Positions 35,536-43,166 of a stretch of DNA of 64,000 nt are shown piece after piece. The position numbers and the translations under genes are program-made. Origin of the DNA: Williamsia herbipolensis (GTDB taxonomy: Bacteria > Actinomycetota > Actinomycetes > Mycobacteriales > Mycobacteriaceae). Positions within the stretch are counted from its first letter, which is position 1; the number at the start of each line of letters is the position of its first letter. The DNA lies in the NCBI RefSeq assembly GCF_000964005.1, contig NZ_JXYP01000031.1:1-64000 (forward strand), given 5' to 3'. Under the pieces are notes generated by a model. The model was given only the letters and a program-made list of their open reading frames with translations, did no database searches and was not told the DNA's origin.

Positions 35536-36677
35536 CCGCGACCGGCGCACCGACGGTCTCGGTGATCTGCCCGACCCACAACCGGTCGACGGCGATCATC
35601 CCGACCATCGCATCGGTGCGCGCCCAGACGTTTCGCGACTGGCAGCTCGTCGTGGTGTCCGACGGCAGCACCGACGACACCGACTCCGTGGTCTCCGAGA
35701 TCGCCCGCGCCGACCACCGCGTGGTGGTCGCCCGCATCGATCACCACGGCCATCCGTCACCGGCCCGCAACGCGGGCATCGACCTCACCGACGGTCCGAT
35801 CGTCGCCTACCTCGACCACGACGACCGATGGCACCCCGAGCACCTGCAGCGTGTGGTCGACGTCGTCACCGGCGGAGCGGATCTCGTGGCGACCGGCGGC
35901 CGGTACGTCGACACCACCGGGGCGACGACGTTCGCGACCTCCGCGGGCAACGCGGTGTGGCATCCCGAGATGCAGCTGCTGGGACCGATGTTCGAGCCGT
36001 CACGCTTCGCCCACCGCCGCGAGCTGCTCGCGCGCAGCGGCCCGTGGAGGACCGGGCCCGGCGTGGAGGACTGGGATCTGTTGCTGCGCATGTCCGATGC
36101 CGACGCCCGGTTCGCCACCCTCGCCGCACGCACCGTCGACATGCTGACCTCGACCTCGGCTCGGCGCGGCCGCATCCGTCTGCGCCACCACGTGCCGCTG
36201 GCGACGTTCGCCACGGCCCGCCTCGCGCGGGCGGCGGCCGACCGGCTCACCGCGCCCGGCGCGGTCGCCTCGCTGCGCGCCGCCTACACCGCCGACGTCA
36301 CCGCGTGGTTCGACCGTCTGCGTGACGGCCCCCGACTCGTGCTGCCACTCGACGCCGACGCAGACCTCGCCGTGGAGGAGTGGCGTCGCACGCGCCACGA
36401 CCCCGTCGACCTCGGACCGCTCGCGGTCGTCGCCGATGAGGGCCGCTACAGCGTGGCCCAGCCGGTGGCCTGCGTGACCGCCGACCACGCCTCGCGGATC
36501 ACCGCTGCGGCACAGACCATCCGGACCCACCAGCGCCGTGTCATCGCCGACCTCTGCGGCGATCTCGACACGACGACACCCGAACCCGCGGTACGGCCTG
36601 CGCCGCACCGCGCCACACACGTCCGTCCCGGGCGACGGCTGCAGCCCGCAGTCGGTTCGATAACGAAGGAAAGGTAG
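35532..36677 (+). CDS. Family 2 glycosyltransferase in the RiPP operon
   Basis: A 381-residue protein with a GT-A glycosyltransferase family 2 N domain: VSVICPTHNRS, VVVSDGSTDDT, HPSPARNAGIDL and the metal/nucleotide site AYLDHDDRW. A helical C-terminal part of about 180 residues has no recognised match. The GTG start overlaps the LanKC stop by four bases and its stop is three bases before precursor 1, so it is embedded in the pathway. Glycosylation of the peptide on a Ser, Thr or Tyr is inferred, not shown. GT2 enzymes can also build cell-surface sugars. Confidence 0.8.
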   Translation: MTATGAPTVSVICPTHNRSTAIIPTIASVRAQTFRDWQLVVVSDGSTDDTDSVVSEIARADHRVVVARIDHHGHPSPARNAGIDLTDGPIVAYLDHDDRWHPEHLQRVVDVVTGGADLVATGGRYVDTTGATTFATSAGNAVWHPEMQLLGPMFEPSRFAHRRELLARSGPWRTGPGVEDWDLLLRMSDADARFATLAARTVDMLTSTSARRGRIRLRHHVPLATFATARLARAAADRLTAPGAVASLRAAYTADVTAWFDRLRDGPRLVLPLDADADLAVEEWRRTRHDPVDLGPLAVVADEGRYSVAQPVACVTADHASRITAAAQTIRTHQRRVIADLCGDLDTTTPEPAVRPAPHRATHVRPGRRLQPAVGSITKER

Positions 36678-36680
36678 GAG

Positions 36681-36854
36681 ATGAAGTCACCGCACGGAAA
36701 CCCGAAGTCGATCGAGCTCGCTCTGCAGGAGTTCGAGGTCGAACAGCTCGACGATCTGGACGCCCCCGGTTGGAGTGACGCCCTGAGCGCGATCGGCGGC
36801 CTCAGCGTCGGCGGAGCGATCAGCTACTCGGCGGCCGTGTCGATCCTGACGTGA
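36681..36854 (+). CDS. Daptide-type RiPP precursor peptide 1
   Basis: A 57-residue peptide. Its leader contains LALQEF, VEQL and DLDAPGW, a pattern I associate with daptide precursors. The core after Trp31 is hydrophobic, Gly/Ala/Ser-rich, has no Cys and ends in Thr, the residue that MpaC/D/M-type enzymes convert. At least five core Ser could be dehydrated or glycosylated. An AAAGG ribosome binding site overlaps the stop of the glycosyltransferase gene. A perfect hairpin follows seven bases after the stop codon. The peptide shares its leader and C-terminal Thr with precursor 2. Confidence 0.88.
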   Translation: MKSPHGNPKSIELALQEFEVEQLDDLDAPGWSDALSAIGGLSVGGAISYSAAVSILT

Positions 36855-36860
36855 TGCCCC

Positions 36861-36885
36861 GGTGCAGCGCATCCCGCGCTGCACC
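36861..36885 (+). terminator. Hairpin after precursor 1 (attenuator or mRNA-stabilising stem)
   Basis: Perfect 10-base stem GGTGCAGCGC / GCGCTGCACC with loop ATCCC, starting seven bases after the precursor 1 stop. No T-run follows, so it is more likely to be a partial terminator or a 3'-end stabiliser that raises precursor mRNA over downstream genes. Confidence 0.65.
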
Positions 36886-36908
36886 CACCGTCCAGAAAAG
36901 GATTCGCC

Positions 36909-37115
36909 ATGTCGAAACCGGATTCGTCAGGATCACAACCGGCAGTTGTCGCTCTCGTCCTCGCCCTCGTCGTCGGTGCCGCGGTCTCGGTGACCTACGC
37001 ACTGTCGGCCGGGTCGACGATCGCGTTGCCGGTCATGATCGTCGTCGACGTCGCCGTGATCGCACTCGTCTTCACGGCACTGTTCTACGTCCGGGCGCGC
37101 CGATCGCGTTCGTGA
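36909..37115 (+). CDS. Small two-helix membrane protein between the precursors
   Basis: A 68-residue protein with two hydrophobic helices (about 12-33 and 40-60) and a basic C terminus ending RARRSRS. AAAGGA lies six bases before the ATG. It has no leader motif like the precursors and does not end in Thr. Its placement between the two precursor genes suggests self-immunity, an export helper or a partner of the ABC transporter; this is inference from context only. Confidence 0.65.
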   Translation: MSKPDSSGSQPAVVALVLALVVGAAVSVTYALSAGSTIALPVMIVVDVAVIALVFTALFYVRARRSRS

Positions 37116-37135
37116 CGACCACCGCACCACATCAT

Positions 37136-37154
37136 CGACGGGTGTGACCCGTCG
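37136..37154 (+). other. Short hairpin upstream of precursor 2
   Basis: Perfect 8-base stem CGACGGGT / ACCCGTCG around GTG, 19 bases before the precursor 2 start and just before its AGGAG ribosome binding site. It could protect or process the 5' end of the precursor 2 message. Confidence 0.5.
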
Positions 37155-37173
37155 TCGGCAACAGGAGAACACC

Positions 37174-37326
37174 ATGACCAGCAAGACCACCGAGCTCGCC
37201 CTGCAGGAGTTCGACGTCGAACAGCTCGAGGACCTCGACGCCATGGACTGGGGAACCAGCTTCGCGACGAGCCTGGGCGCCGGCGCCGCGGTCAGCGCCG
37301 CGATCTCGATCGCCGCTCTGACCTAG
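37174..37326 (+). CDS. Daptide-type RiPP precursor peptide 2
   Basis: A 50-residue peptide with the same leader block as precursor 1 (ELALQEF, VEQL, DLDA, then a Trp five to six residues before the core). The core is Ala/Gly/Ser-rich, has no Cys or Tyr, and ends in Leu-Thr. An AGGAG ribosome binding site lies six bases from the ATG. A strong intrinsic terminator begins 25 bases after the stop, so this is the last gene of the biosynthetic transcription unit. Two different cores with one leader imply that the enzymes make at least two products. Confidence 0.88.
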   Translation: MTSKTTELALQEFDVEQLEDLDAMDWGTSFATSLGAGAAVSAAISIAALT

Positions 37327-37350
37327 GTCGATCCCGACGCGTTGTACGGC

Positions 37351-37392
37351 GTCAGGGGCGGGTGTCACGCACACCCGCCCCTGACGTCTTTT
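37351..37392 (+). terminator. Intrinsic terminator of the RiPP biosynthetic operon
   Basis: Perfect 15-base stem GTCAGGGGCGGGTGT / ACACCCGCCCCTGAC with loop CACGC (37351-37385), followed by GTCTTTT. It separates precursor 2 from the regulator gene. Confidence 0.9.
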
Positions 37393-37397
37393 CCACC

Positions 37398-37449
37398 ATT
37401 TTGTTGTCGAGCATTGACATTGTGTTGTGTTTTCCTAATACTCAGTTGG
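37398..37449 (+). promoter_or_regulatory. Consensus leaderless promoter of the XRE regulator with paired direct repeats
   Basis: TTGACA at 37414-37419 and TAATAC at 37436-37441 are spaced 16 bases apart, a near-consensus housekeeping promoter. The GTG start at 37450 is eight bases after the -10, so the mRNA should be leaderless. ATTTTGTTGT (37398-37407) and ATTGTGTTGT (37419-37428) form a direct repeat with a 21-base period on either side of the -35, plausible sites for autoregulation by the XRE protein. Confidence 0.75.
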
Positions 37450-37725
37450 GTGAGCCCAGTACGTCGCGGAGCACAGCTCCCCATCTACAACCGCATCGGC
37501 GTGTTGCGCGCCGAGCGGCGTATGACCCGCGCGGCGCTCGCCGATCTCGTGGGGATCAACGTGCAGTCGGTGGGCGCACTCGAACGCGGTGACAACTACC
37601 CCAGCCTCGATCTGGCGTTCCGGATCTGCGCCGTGTTCGAGCTGCCCGTGGAGGCCGTCTTCAGCCGCACCGAGTTCACCGCGATGTCGGCCGAGCTCTA
37701 CTCGAACCGAAACGGAGCACACTGA
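37450..37725 (+). CDS. XRE-family helix-turn-helix regulator of the RiPP cluster
   Basis: A 91-residue DNA-binding protein. The HTH is seen in IGVLRAERRMTRAALADLVGINVQSVGALERGDNYPSLDLAFRI split as helices 1 to 5, with ALERGDNYPS as the recognition/wing region and an ELPVEAVFS tail typical of the short XRE group. The GTG start is fixed by the leaderless promoter. Its stop overlaps the next ATG by one base (TGATG), tying it to a membrane protein and ABC exporter. It probably controls export/immunity and perhaps the biosynthetic operon. Confidence 0.85.
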   Translation: MSPVRRGAQLPIYNRIGVLRAERRMTRAALADLVGINVQSVGALERGDNYPSLDLAFRICAVFELPVEAVFSRTEFTAMSAELYSNRNGAH

Positions 37726-38432
37726 TGACCGATCCGCACTCGGCGATCCCGGAGCACGCGCAGCCACAGAGCTGGCGACGCTACGAGAACTGGCGCGCGC
37801 GACGGTACGAACGTCTGCTCGCCAAGAACGCCACCAGGTGGCCGCGGCTGCGGAACCGTCGCTGGTTCCGGCGGTTGGTGGTTCTTCTCGCGATGTTCCT
37901 CCTCCTGCTGCTGGTGGCCGCGGTCATCGCGTTCTTCACCAACGAGTGGTTGTTCTTCATCCCGTACCTGGTCTCGCTGTCGGGCATCCTCGCGACCTTG
38001 GTGCTGCTCAAGACGGTGACCGGTTCGGTGGCCGACGCACCGGTGTCGGCACTCGACGAGATCCAACTGGCGCAACGCAACTCGGCCCGGTCGATCGGCT
38101 ATCTCGTGCTGTTCACGCTGTCGTTCATCCCGTTCATGATGCTGATCGTCATGGGTTCGGCGTTCACGCTGGTCTCCGGGCGCAACGTGTACGGCATCGG
38201 CGTCCTGCTCATCACCACCACACTCATCGGGACCTGTACCCCCACCATGCTGACCTCGTGGTGGATGACCGATCCCGACCCCGAGGACTTCGATGAGCTC
38301 GACGAGTTCGGCGAGAGCTCGACCGTCGAGGAGCAGCCCGGCCCCGCTGATCCGCCAGGCCCGCCGACTCCCATTGCGACGCAACCGCATCCGACCGCAC
38401 ACGACGACCCACCCACACCGGCGACATGGTGA
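37725..38432 (+). CDS. Membrane protein of unknown function in the RiPP export unit
   Basis: A 235-residue protein not recognised as a named family. A basic N terminus (RRYENWRARRYER) is followed by two hydrophobic helices (about 50-95), a short cytosolic loop, two more helices (about 125-180) and an acidic, Pro-rich C tail (PDPEDFDELDEFGE). It is coupled to the XRE gene and precedes the ABC genes by 56 bases. Membrane-protein partners of XRE regulators in such units often act in immunity or signalling; this is inference. Confidence 0.75.
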   Translation: MTDPHSAIPEHAQPQSWRRYENWRARRYERLLAKNATRWPRLRNRRWFRRLVVLLAMFLLLLLVAAVIAFFTNEWLFFIPYLVSLSGILATLVLLKTVTGSVADAPVSALDEIQLAQRNSARSIGYLVLFTLSFIPFMMLIVMGSAFTLVSGRNVYGIGVLLITTTLIGTCTPTMLTSWWMTDPDPEDFDELDEFGESSTVEEQPGPADPPGPPTPIATQPHPTAHDDPPTPATW

Positions 38433-38488
38433 CGCCCGCCGCGGTGCACCGACCACGACCATCCGCGCTCGACCGAGAGAGGACGATC

Positions 38489-39385
38489 ATGACCCACCCG
38501 CTCATCATCGACGGCCTGACCAAGAGATACGGCGATCTCGTCGCCCTGGCCGACATGACCTTCACCGTGCACCCTGGCGAGATCTTCGGCTTCGTGGGCA
38601 GCAACGGTGCCGGCAAGTCGACCACCATGCGCATCATCCTCGGTGTGCTCGCCGCCGACTCCGGACGTGTGCTGCTCGGTGACCGACCCATCGACCTGGA
38701 GATGCGTCGCCAGATCGGGTACATGCCCGAGGAGCGCGGCCTGTACCCGAAGATGAAGGTGGGAGAACAACTCCGGTTCCTCGCCGAGCTGCACGGGCTG
38801 TCGACCGCCGACGCCCGCGACAACGTCGAACGGTGGGTCGCACGGCTCGGCATCGCCGAACGCATCGACGACAACGTCGGCGACCTGAGCCTCGGCAACC
38901 AGCAGCGCGCACAGTTGGCCGCGGCACTCGTGCACGAGCCGTCGGTGCTGGTGCTCGACGAGCCGTTCTCCGGCCTCGACCCGGTCGCGGTCGACGTGAT
39001 GAGCGACGTGCTCAAGGAGAAGGCGGCCGAGGGTGTGCCCGTGGTGTTCTCGAGTCATCAGCTCGATCTGGTGCAGCGGCTGTGCGACCGCGTCGGCATC
39101 ATCACCAAGGGCAGCATGCGCGCGCTGGGCACCGTCGACGAACTCCGCGGCCGCGGCGGCGTGACCCTCCACGTCACCGGCCCCGACACCTCCACGCGGT
39201 GGGCCGACGGCCTGCCCGGTGTCATCGACGTCGACTACCGCGGCGCCGACAGCTTCCTCACGCTCGACGCCGGCGCCGACGACCAGCAGATCCTGGCCGC
39301 GGCCATGTCCCACGGGCCGGTGCACCGCTTCGCCACCAGCCTTCCCCACCTGACCGATCTGTTCCGAGAGGTTGTATCCGCATGA
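38489..39385 (+). CDS. ABC transporter ATP-binding protein, probable RiPP exporter/immunity
   Basis: A 298-residue ATPase with Walker A GSNGAGKSTT, Q-loop in RRQIGYMPEERG, signature LSLGNQQR, Walker B VLVLDEPFSGLD and switch His in SSHQLD, plus a C-terminal extension typical of NatA-type exporters. The start is the ATG at 38489 behind GAGAGAGGA; an upstream ATG lacks a ribosome binding site. Its stop overlaps the permease start (ATGA). Together they form the expected MpaT-like export system or a drug-type self-protection pump. Confidence 0.9.
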   Translation: MTHPLIIDGLTKRYGDLVALADMTFTVHPGEIFGFVGSNGAGKSTTMRIILGVLAADSGRVLLGDRPIDLEMRRQIGYMPEERGLYPKMKVGEQLRFLAELHGLSTADARDNVERWVARLGIAERIDDNVGDLSLGNQQRAQLAAALVHEPSVLVLDEPFSGLDPVAVDVMSDVLKEKAAEGVPVVFSSHQLDLVQRLCDRVGIITKGSMRALGTVDELRGRGGVTLHVTGPDTSTRWADGLPGVIDVDYRGADSFLTLDAGADDQQILAAAMSHGPVHRFATSLPHLTDLFREVVSA

Positions 39386-40662
39386 GCACCACAGGCCAGA
39401 ACGCCCCCTCCTCCACCCGGCTCGGCGCCTCCCGCGCGGTGTCGCTGATCGCGCGTCGCGAGATCAGCACCCGCGTACGCGCCCGCTCGTTCCTCATCAC
39501 CAACGCACTGCTCCTCGTGGTGATCATCGGCGGACTCATCGTCGCGTCGATCTTCACCGGGGGTGACGACAAGCCCGAGAAGATCGGCGTCGTCGGCACC
39601 AACACCGCGCTGTCGCAGTCGATCACCGCCGCAGGGCAGGTCACGGGCACGAAGGTCGAGATCGTCCCGCTCGCCGATGCCGCGCAGGCACGCACCCAGG
39701 TCGACGCGGGTGACGTGTCGGTGGCCGTGGCCCCCGGACAAGCCGGCGGGGCCGCGTTCAACGCCGTCACCAAGGACGGTCTCTCGGGTACCTCGGAGAC
39801 CATCGTGCGGACCGCGATCGCCCAGCTCGCCCAGCAGCAGGCGCTGGCGCGCAACAACATCGACCCCGCGGCGTTCGCCGCGGCCCAGCAGGCCGGCAAC
39901 CGACTGGACGTCACCGAGACCACACCGGCCAAGGCCGACGAGGGCCAACGCCTGGCCATCGCCTACGTGGGCGTGATCCTGCTGCTGTTCGCGATCATGA
40001 CCGGTGGCGGAATGGTGTCGGCCGGTGTCGTGGAGGAGAAGACCTCGCGTGTGGTGGAGCTGCTACTCGCCACCATCCGTCCGCTCCACCTGCTGTGGGG
40101 CAAGATCCTCGGCATCGGCGCGATCACCTTCGGACAGCTCGTGGTCCTCGGTGGCGCCGGGTTGATCACCGCATCGGTGACCGGTCTGCTCACCGTGCCC
40201 GGCGCGGCGGTGTCGATGCTGGCAGCGGTGGTGGTGTGGTTCCTGCTCGGCTTCCTGTTCTTCGCGACCCTCTACGCCGCGACCGGCGCGATGGTGTCGC
40301 GACAGGAGGAACTCGGCTCGACGGCGGCACCTATGACCATCCTGTCGCTGGGCGTGCTCTACGCCGGCATCTTCGGCATCAACGCGCTCGACTCCACCTT
40401 CATCAAGGTGCTCAGCTGGATCCCACCGTTCTCGGCGTCGCTCATGCCGATGCGGATCGCCGCCGGTGAGACCGACACCGTCCAGGTGATCGGCACCGTG
40501 GTGATCATGGTCGTCGCGTGCCTCGCCGCGGTCTGGGCCGCATCGCGCATCTACCAGCGGTCGATCCTGCAGACCGGCTCGAAGGTGCGGTGGGCCGACG
40601 CCCTCAAGGGATCGGCGGGTTCGGCGCCGGCGCCCGAGAAGGTCGGCGTTACACAGGGTTAA
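39382..40662 (+). CDS. ABC-2 type permease, NatB-like, partner of the preceding ATPase
   Basis: A 426-residue permease of the NatB/ABC-2 group: one N-terminal helix, a large extracytoplasmic domain (about 60-190), then about five helices beginning at [15 protein letters not shown], with the conserved [15 protein letters not shown] coupling segment and HLLWGKILG. It moves the mature peptide, or removes it from the membrane as immunity. It is the last gene of the XRE-membrane-ABC unit. Confidence 0.9.
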   Translation: MSTTGQNAPSSTRLGASRAVSLIARREISTRVRARSFLITNALLLVVIIGGLIVASIFTGGDDKPEKIGVVGTNTALSQSITAAGQVTGTKVEIVPLADAAQARTQVDAGDVSVAVAPGQAGGAAFNAVTKDGLSGTSETIVRTAIAQLAQQQALARNNIDPAAFAAAQQAGNRLDVTETTPAKADEGQRLAIAYVGVILLLFAIMTGGGMVSAGVVEEKTSRVVELLLATIRPLHLLWGKILGIGAITFGQLVVLGGAGLITASVTGLLTVPGAAVSMLAAVVVWFLLGFLFFATLYAATGAMVSRQEELGSTAAPMTILSLGVLYAGIFGINALDSTFIKVLSWIPPFSASLMPMRIAAGETDTVQVIGTVVIMVVACLAAVWAASRIYQRSILQTGSKVRWADALKGSAGSAPAPEKVGVTQG

Positions 40663-40684
40663 CAGCACAGCAACCACCGGCACC

Positions 40685-40690
40685 TAGCGT
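40685..40690 (+). promoter_or_regulatory. Likely -10 element for the NMT1/THI5-type ABC operon
   Basis: TAGCGT ends seven bases before the ATG at 40698, the spacing of a leaderless actinomycete promoter. A clear -35 is not visible; TTAACA lies 20 bases upstream. It supports a separate transcription unit despite only 35 bases from the RiPP permease. Confidence 0.4.
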
Positions 40691-40697
40691 CGCCCCC

Positions 40698-41510
40698 ATG
40701 GTTGCTCCCCACCCGTCCGTCGGTACCCGTCCCCCTGGGACGGGTATCGACGTCTCCGGGCTCACCAAGGTGTTCGGGTCGCGATCGTCGACGGTGACCG
40801 CGCTCGACGACGTGACCCTGCAGACCCCCGAGGGTTCCTTCCTCGCCCTGCTCGGCCCCTCGGGCTGCGGCAAGTCGACGGTGCTGCGCATCCTCGCGGG
40901 CCTCGAACAGGCCAGCGGCGGCACGGCGCTGATGAACGGGAAGTCCCCGCGCGACCTGCAGCGCGACCACGGTCTGGGGATCGCCTTCCAGGACTCGGCC
41001 CTGCTGCCGTGGCGCAGTGTCGCCGCCAACATCAAGCTTCCGCTGCAGGTCGCGGGCCTACCTGTCGACGACGGTCTCGTCGCGGAGCTCATCGACCTGG
41101 TCGGGCTGACCGGCTTCGAGAAGGCGAAGCCCGCCACCCTCTCGGGCGGTATGCGTCAGCGGGTCTCGATCGCTCGTGCCCTCGTCGTCCGGCCGACCGC
41201 GCTGCTCCTCGACGAACCGTTCGGTGCGCTCGACGACATGACACGCCAGCGCCTCAACATCGAGCTGCTCCGCATCTGGACCGAGAAGCCGGCGACCACC
41301 CTGATGGTCACGCACGGTATCGCCGAGGCGGTGTTCCTCTCCGACGAGGTCGCGGTGATGAGCCCGCGCCCGGGACGCGTCATCGAGGTGTTGCCCATCG
41401 ACCTGCCGCGACCCCGCGTGCCGGAGATGATGCGCACGCCGGAGTTCCACGCCCTCCACGATCACCTGAGCGGACTGCTGTTCGGCGCTGCCGCCCCGGC
41501 CCAGACATGA
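40698..41510 (+). CDS. ABC importer ATP-binding protein (SsuB/TauB/ThiZ-like)
   Basis: A 270-residue ATPase with Walker [11 protein letters not shown]-loop [13 protein letters not shown], signature LSGGMRQR, Walker [12 protein letters not shown] and H-switch VTHGIAEA. The [10 protein letters not shown] stretch is typical of ATPases of nitrate, sulfonate and pyrimidine-precursor importers. It is first in a four-gene operon with overlapping stops and starts. Confidence 0.92.
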   Translation: MVAPHPSVGTRPPGTGIDVSGLTKVFGSRSSTVTALDDVTLQTPEGSFLALLGPSGCGKSTVLRILAGLEQASGGTALMNGKSPRDLQRDHGLGIAFQDSALLPWRSVAANIKLPLQVAGLPVDDGLVAELIDLVGLTGFEKAKPATLSGGMRQRVSIARALVVRPTALLLDEPFGALDDMTRQRLNIELLRIWTEKPATTLMVTHGIAEAVFLSDEVAVMSPRPGRVIEVLPIDLPRPRVPEMMRTPEFHALHDHLSGLLFGAAAPAQT

Positions 41511-42361
41511 GTTCGATCGACACGAGCACCGCGATCGAGGGCGTTCCCGTTCCGGGGGCGCGATGGGGAGGACTGCGGAGCGCCGGATCACGCTGGGGCG
41601 CAGGCGTCGCCGGACTCATCGCCGTCATCGCCGTGTGGACCATCGCCGGTGTCGCGCGATGGTTCTCCGGCACCATCCCGACGCCGTTGGCGGTGATCGA
41701 CGCGCTCGGCGAGCAGGGCTCGCAGTTCTACTCCACCAACGTCACACCCACCGTCGAGCTGGCGCTGCGCGGATTCCTGTGGGGCAACCTGCTCGCGATC
41801 GTGGTGGCGCTGCTGGTGGTCGTGATCCCACTGATCGAGGGCCTGGCAACGCAACTCGCCATCATCAGCTACTGCACGCCCCTCATCGCGGTGGCGCCGA
41901 TCATCCAGGTCGCGTTCGCCGAGGTGCAGACGATGATCGTGTTCCTGGCGGCGATCTCGGTGTTCTTCACGACGATGATCGGCACACTGACCGGTCTGCG
42001 GTCGCCTCCGCAGGCCGGGCTCGACCTGGTGCGCGTGCACGGAGGCGGGGTGTTCGCGCAGCTGGTGCGGGTGCGTGTCGTCGCGGCCCTGCCGAACATC
42101 CTCGGCGCAGTGAAGATCGCCGCCCCGGCCGCCGTGCTGGGCGCGGTGCTCGGCGAGTTCCTGTCGATGCCCGAACAGGGCATCGGCCCGGCGATGATCC
42201 TCGCCCAGCAGAGTGCCGCGATACCGCAGGTGTGGGCGATCGCCCTCATCGCCGGCGCCGTGGCCGGCATCGGCTACGCGATCGTCGCGGTGGTGTCGAT
42301 CTTCGTGACCCGCTGGGCCACCGGGAAATCGGTGCGGTCCGGATCGGGTGTGGGCCGATGA
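41507..42361 (+). CDS. ABC importer permease 1 (SsuC-like)
   Basis: A 284-residue BPD-type permease with about six membrane helices and the EAA-loop region near [27 protein letters not shown], where the conserved Gly of the coupling helix is seen. It pairs with the next permease to make a heterodimeric channel. Start ATG overlaps the ATPase stop by four bases. Confidence 0.88.
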   Translation: MSSIDTSTAIEGVPVPGARWGGLRSAGSRWGAGVAGLIAVIAVWTIAGVARWFSGTIPTPLAVIDALGEQGSQFYSTNVTPTVELALRGFLWGNLLAIVVALLVVVIPLIEGLATQLAIISYCTPLIAVAPIIQVAFAEVQTMIVFLAAISVFFTTMIGTLTGLRSPPQAGLDLVRVHGGGVFAQLVRVRVVAALPNILGAVKIAAPAAVLGAVLGEFLSMPEQGIGPAMILAQQSAAIPQVWAIALIAGAVAGIGYAIVAVVSIFVTRWATGKSVRSGSGVGR

Positions 42362-43158
42362 CCCGCTCCTCCGTCTTCTCCACGACCACCCGCTTCCTCG
42401 GCGCGCTCGTCGGCTCGCTGGTGCTGATCGTCGTCATCTGGTCGCTGTTCCTCCTGGCGTTCCCCGACATCGGGCCCATCATCGGTCGCACCCCGATCGA
42501 CGTGTTCGAGTTCCTCGTCTCCGGTTCGGACGCCGCGTCGCAGAGGTCGGCGATCTTCGACGACCTGTGGATCACGCTCGGTGACACCGGGATCGGGTTC
42601 GTGACCGGCATGGTGGCGGCCATCGTGGTCGCCGCGGTGTTCGTGATGTTCCGCCCCGCGGCGCAGACGTTCATGCCGCTCGCGATGTTGCTGCGATCGG
42701 TCCCGCTGGTCGCGATGACGCCGCTGATCACCATGATCGTCGGCCGCGGACCGGCGTGTGTGGCCGTGATGGGCGGTATCATCGTGTTCTTCCCCGCCCT
42801 GGTGATGATCATGACCGGACTGAACAACGCGCCGCGGCAGATCAGCGACGTCATCACCGCATACGGCGGAACCCGGTTCACGACCATGCGAATGGCGTCG
42901 CTGCCCTCGGCCGTGCCCGCGCTGTTCGCCGCGGCGAAGGTGTCGGTGCCCGGCGCGATGATCGGTGCGACGGTCAGCGAATGGCTGGGCACCAACAAGG
43001 GTCTCGGCGCCAGCCTGCAACAGGCGCTTCCCGCCGCCGCCTACGACGAACTGTGGGCGTCGGTCGTCGTCATCACCGTCAGTTCCATCGTCCTCTACGC
43101 CATCGTCGGCGTCATCGAGAACATCGTGCTCGCCCGCATGGGCACCGAACCCACCTGA
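42358..43158 (+). CDS. ABC importer permease 2 (SsuC-like)
   Basis: A 266-residue permease with about six helices and an EAA-type coupling loop (SDVITAYGGTRFTTMRMASLPSAVP). The start overlaps the stop of permease 1 by four bases. Two different permeases in a system of this class, rather than one homodimer, are seen in some riboflavin- and pyrimidine-precursor transporters. Confidence 0.88.
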   Translation: MTRSSVFSTTTRFLGALVGSLVLIVVIWSLFLLAFPDIGPIIGRTPIDVFEFLVSGSDAASQRSAIFDDLWITLGDTGIGFVTGMVAAIVVAAVFVMFRPAAQTFMPLAMLLRSVPLVAMTPLITMIVGRGPACVAVMGGIIVFFPALVMIMTGLNNAPRQISDVITAYGGTRFTTMRMASLPSAVPALFAAAKVSVPGAMIGATVSEWLGTNKGLGASLQQALPAAAYDELWASVVVITVSSIVLYAIVGVIENIVLARMGTEPT

Positions 43159-43166
43159 GGAGAATC

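Noticed and set aside
36909-37115. Third RiPP precursor
   Set aside because: It lacks the LALQEF/DLDA leader, does not end in Thr and has two membrane helices.
40663-40697. Riboswitch (TPP or FMN) before the NMT1/THI5-type importer
   Set aside because: Only 35 bases separate the genes, too short for either riboswitch, and the -10 lies seven bases from the ATG.
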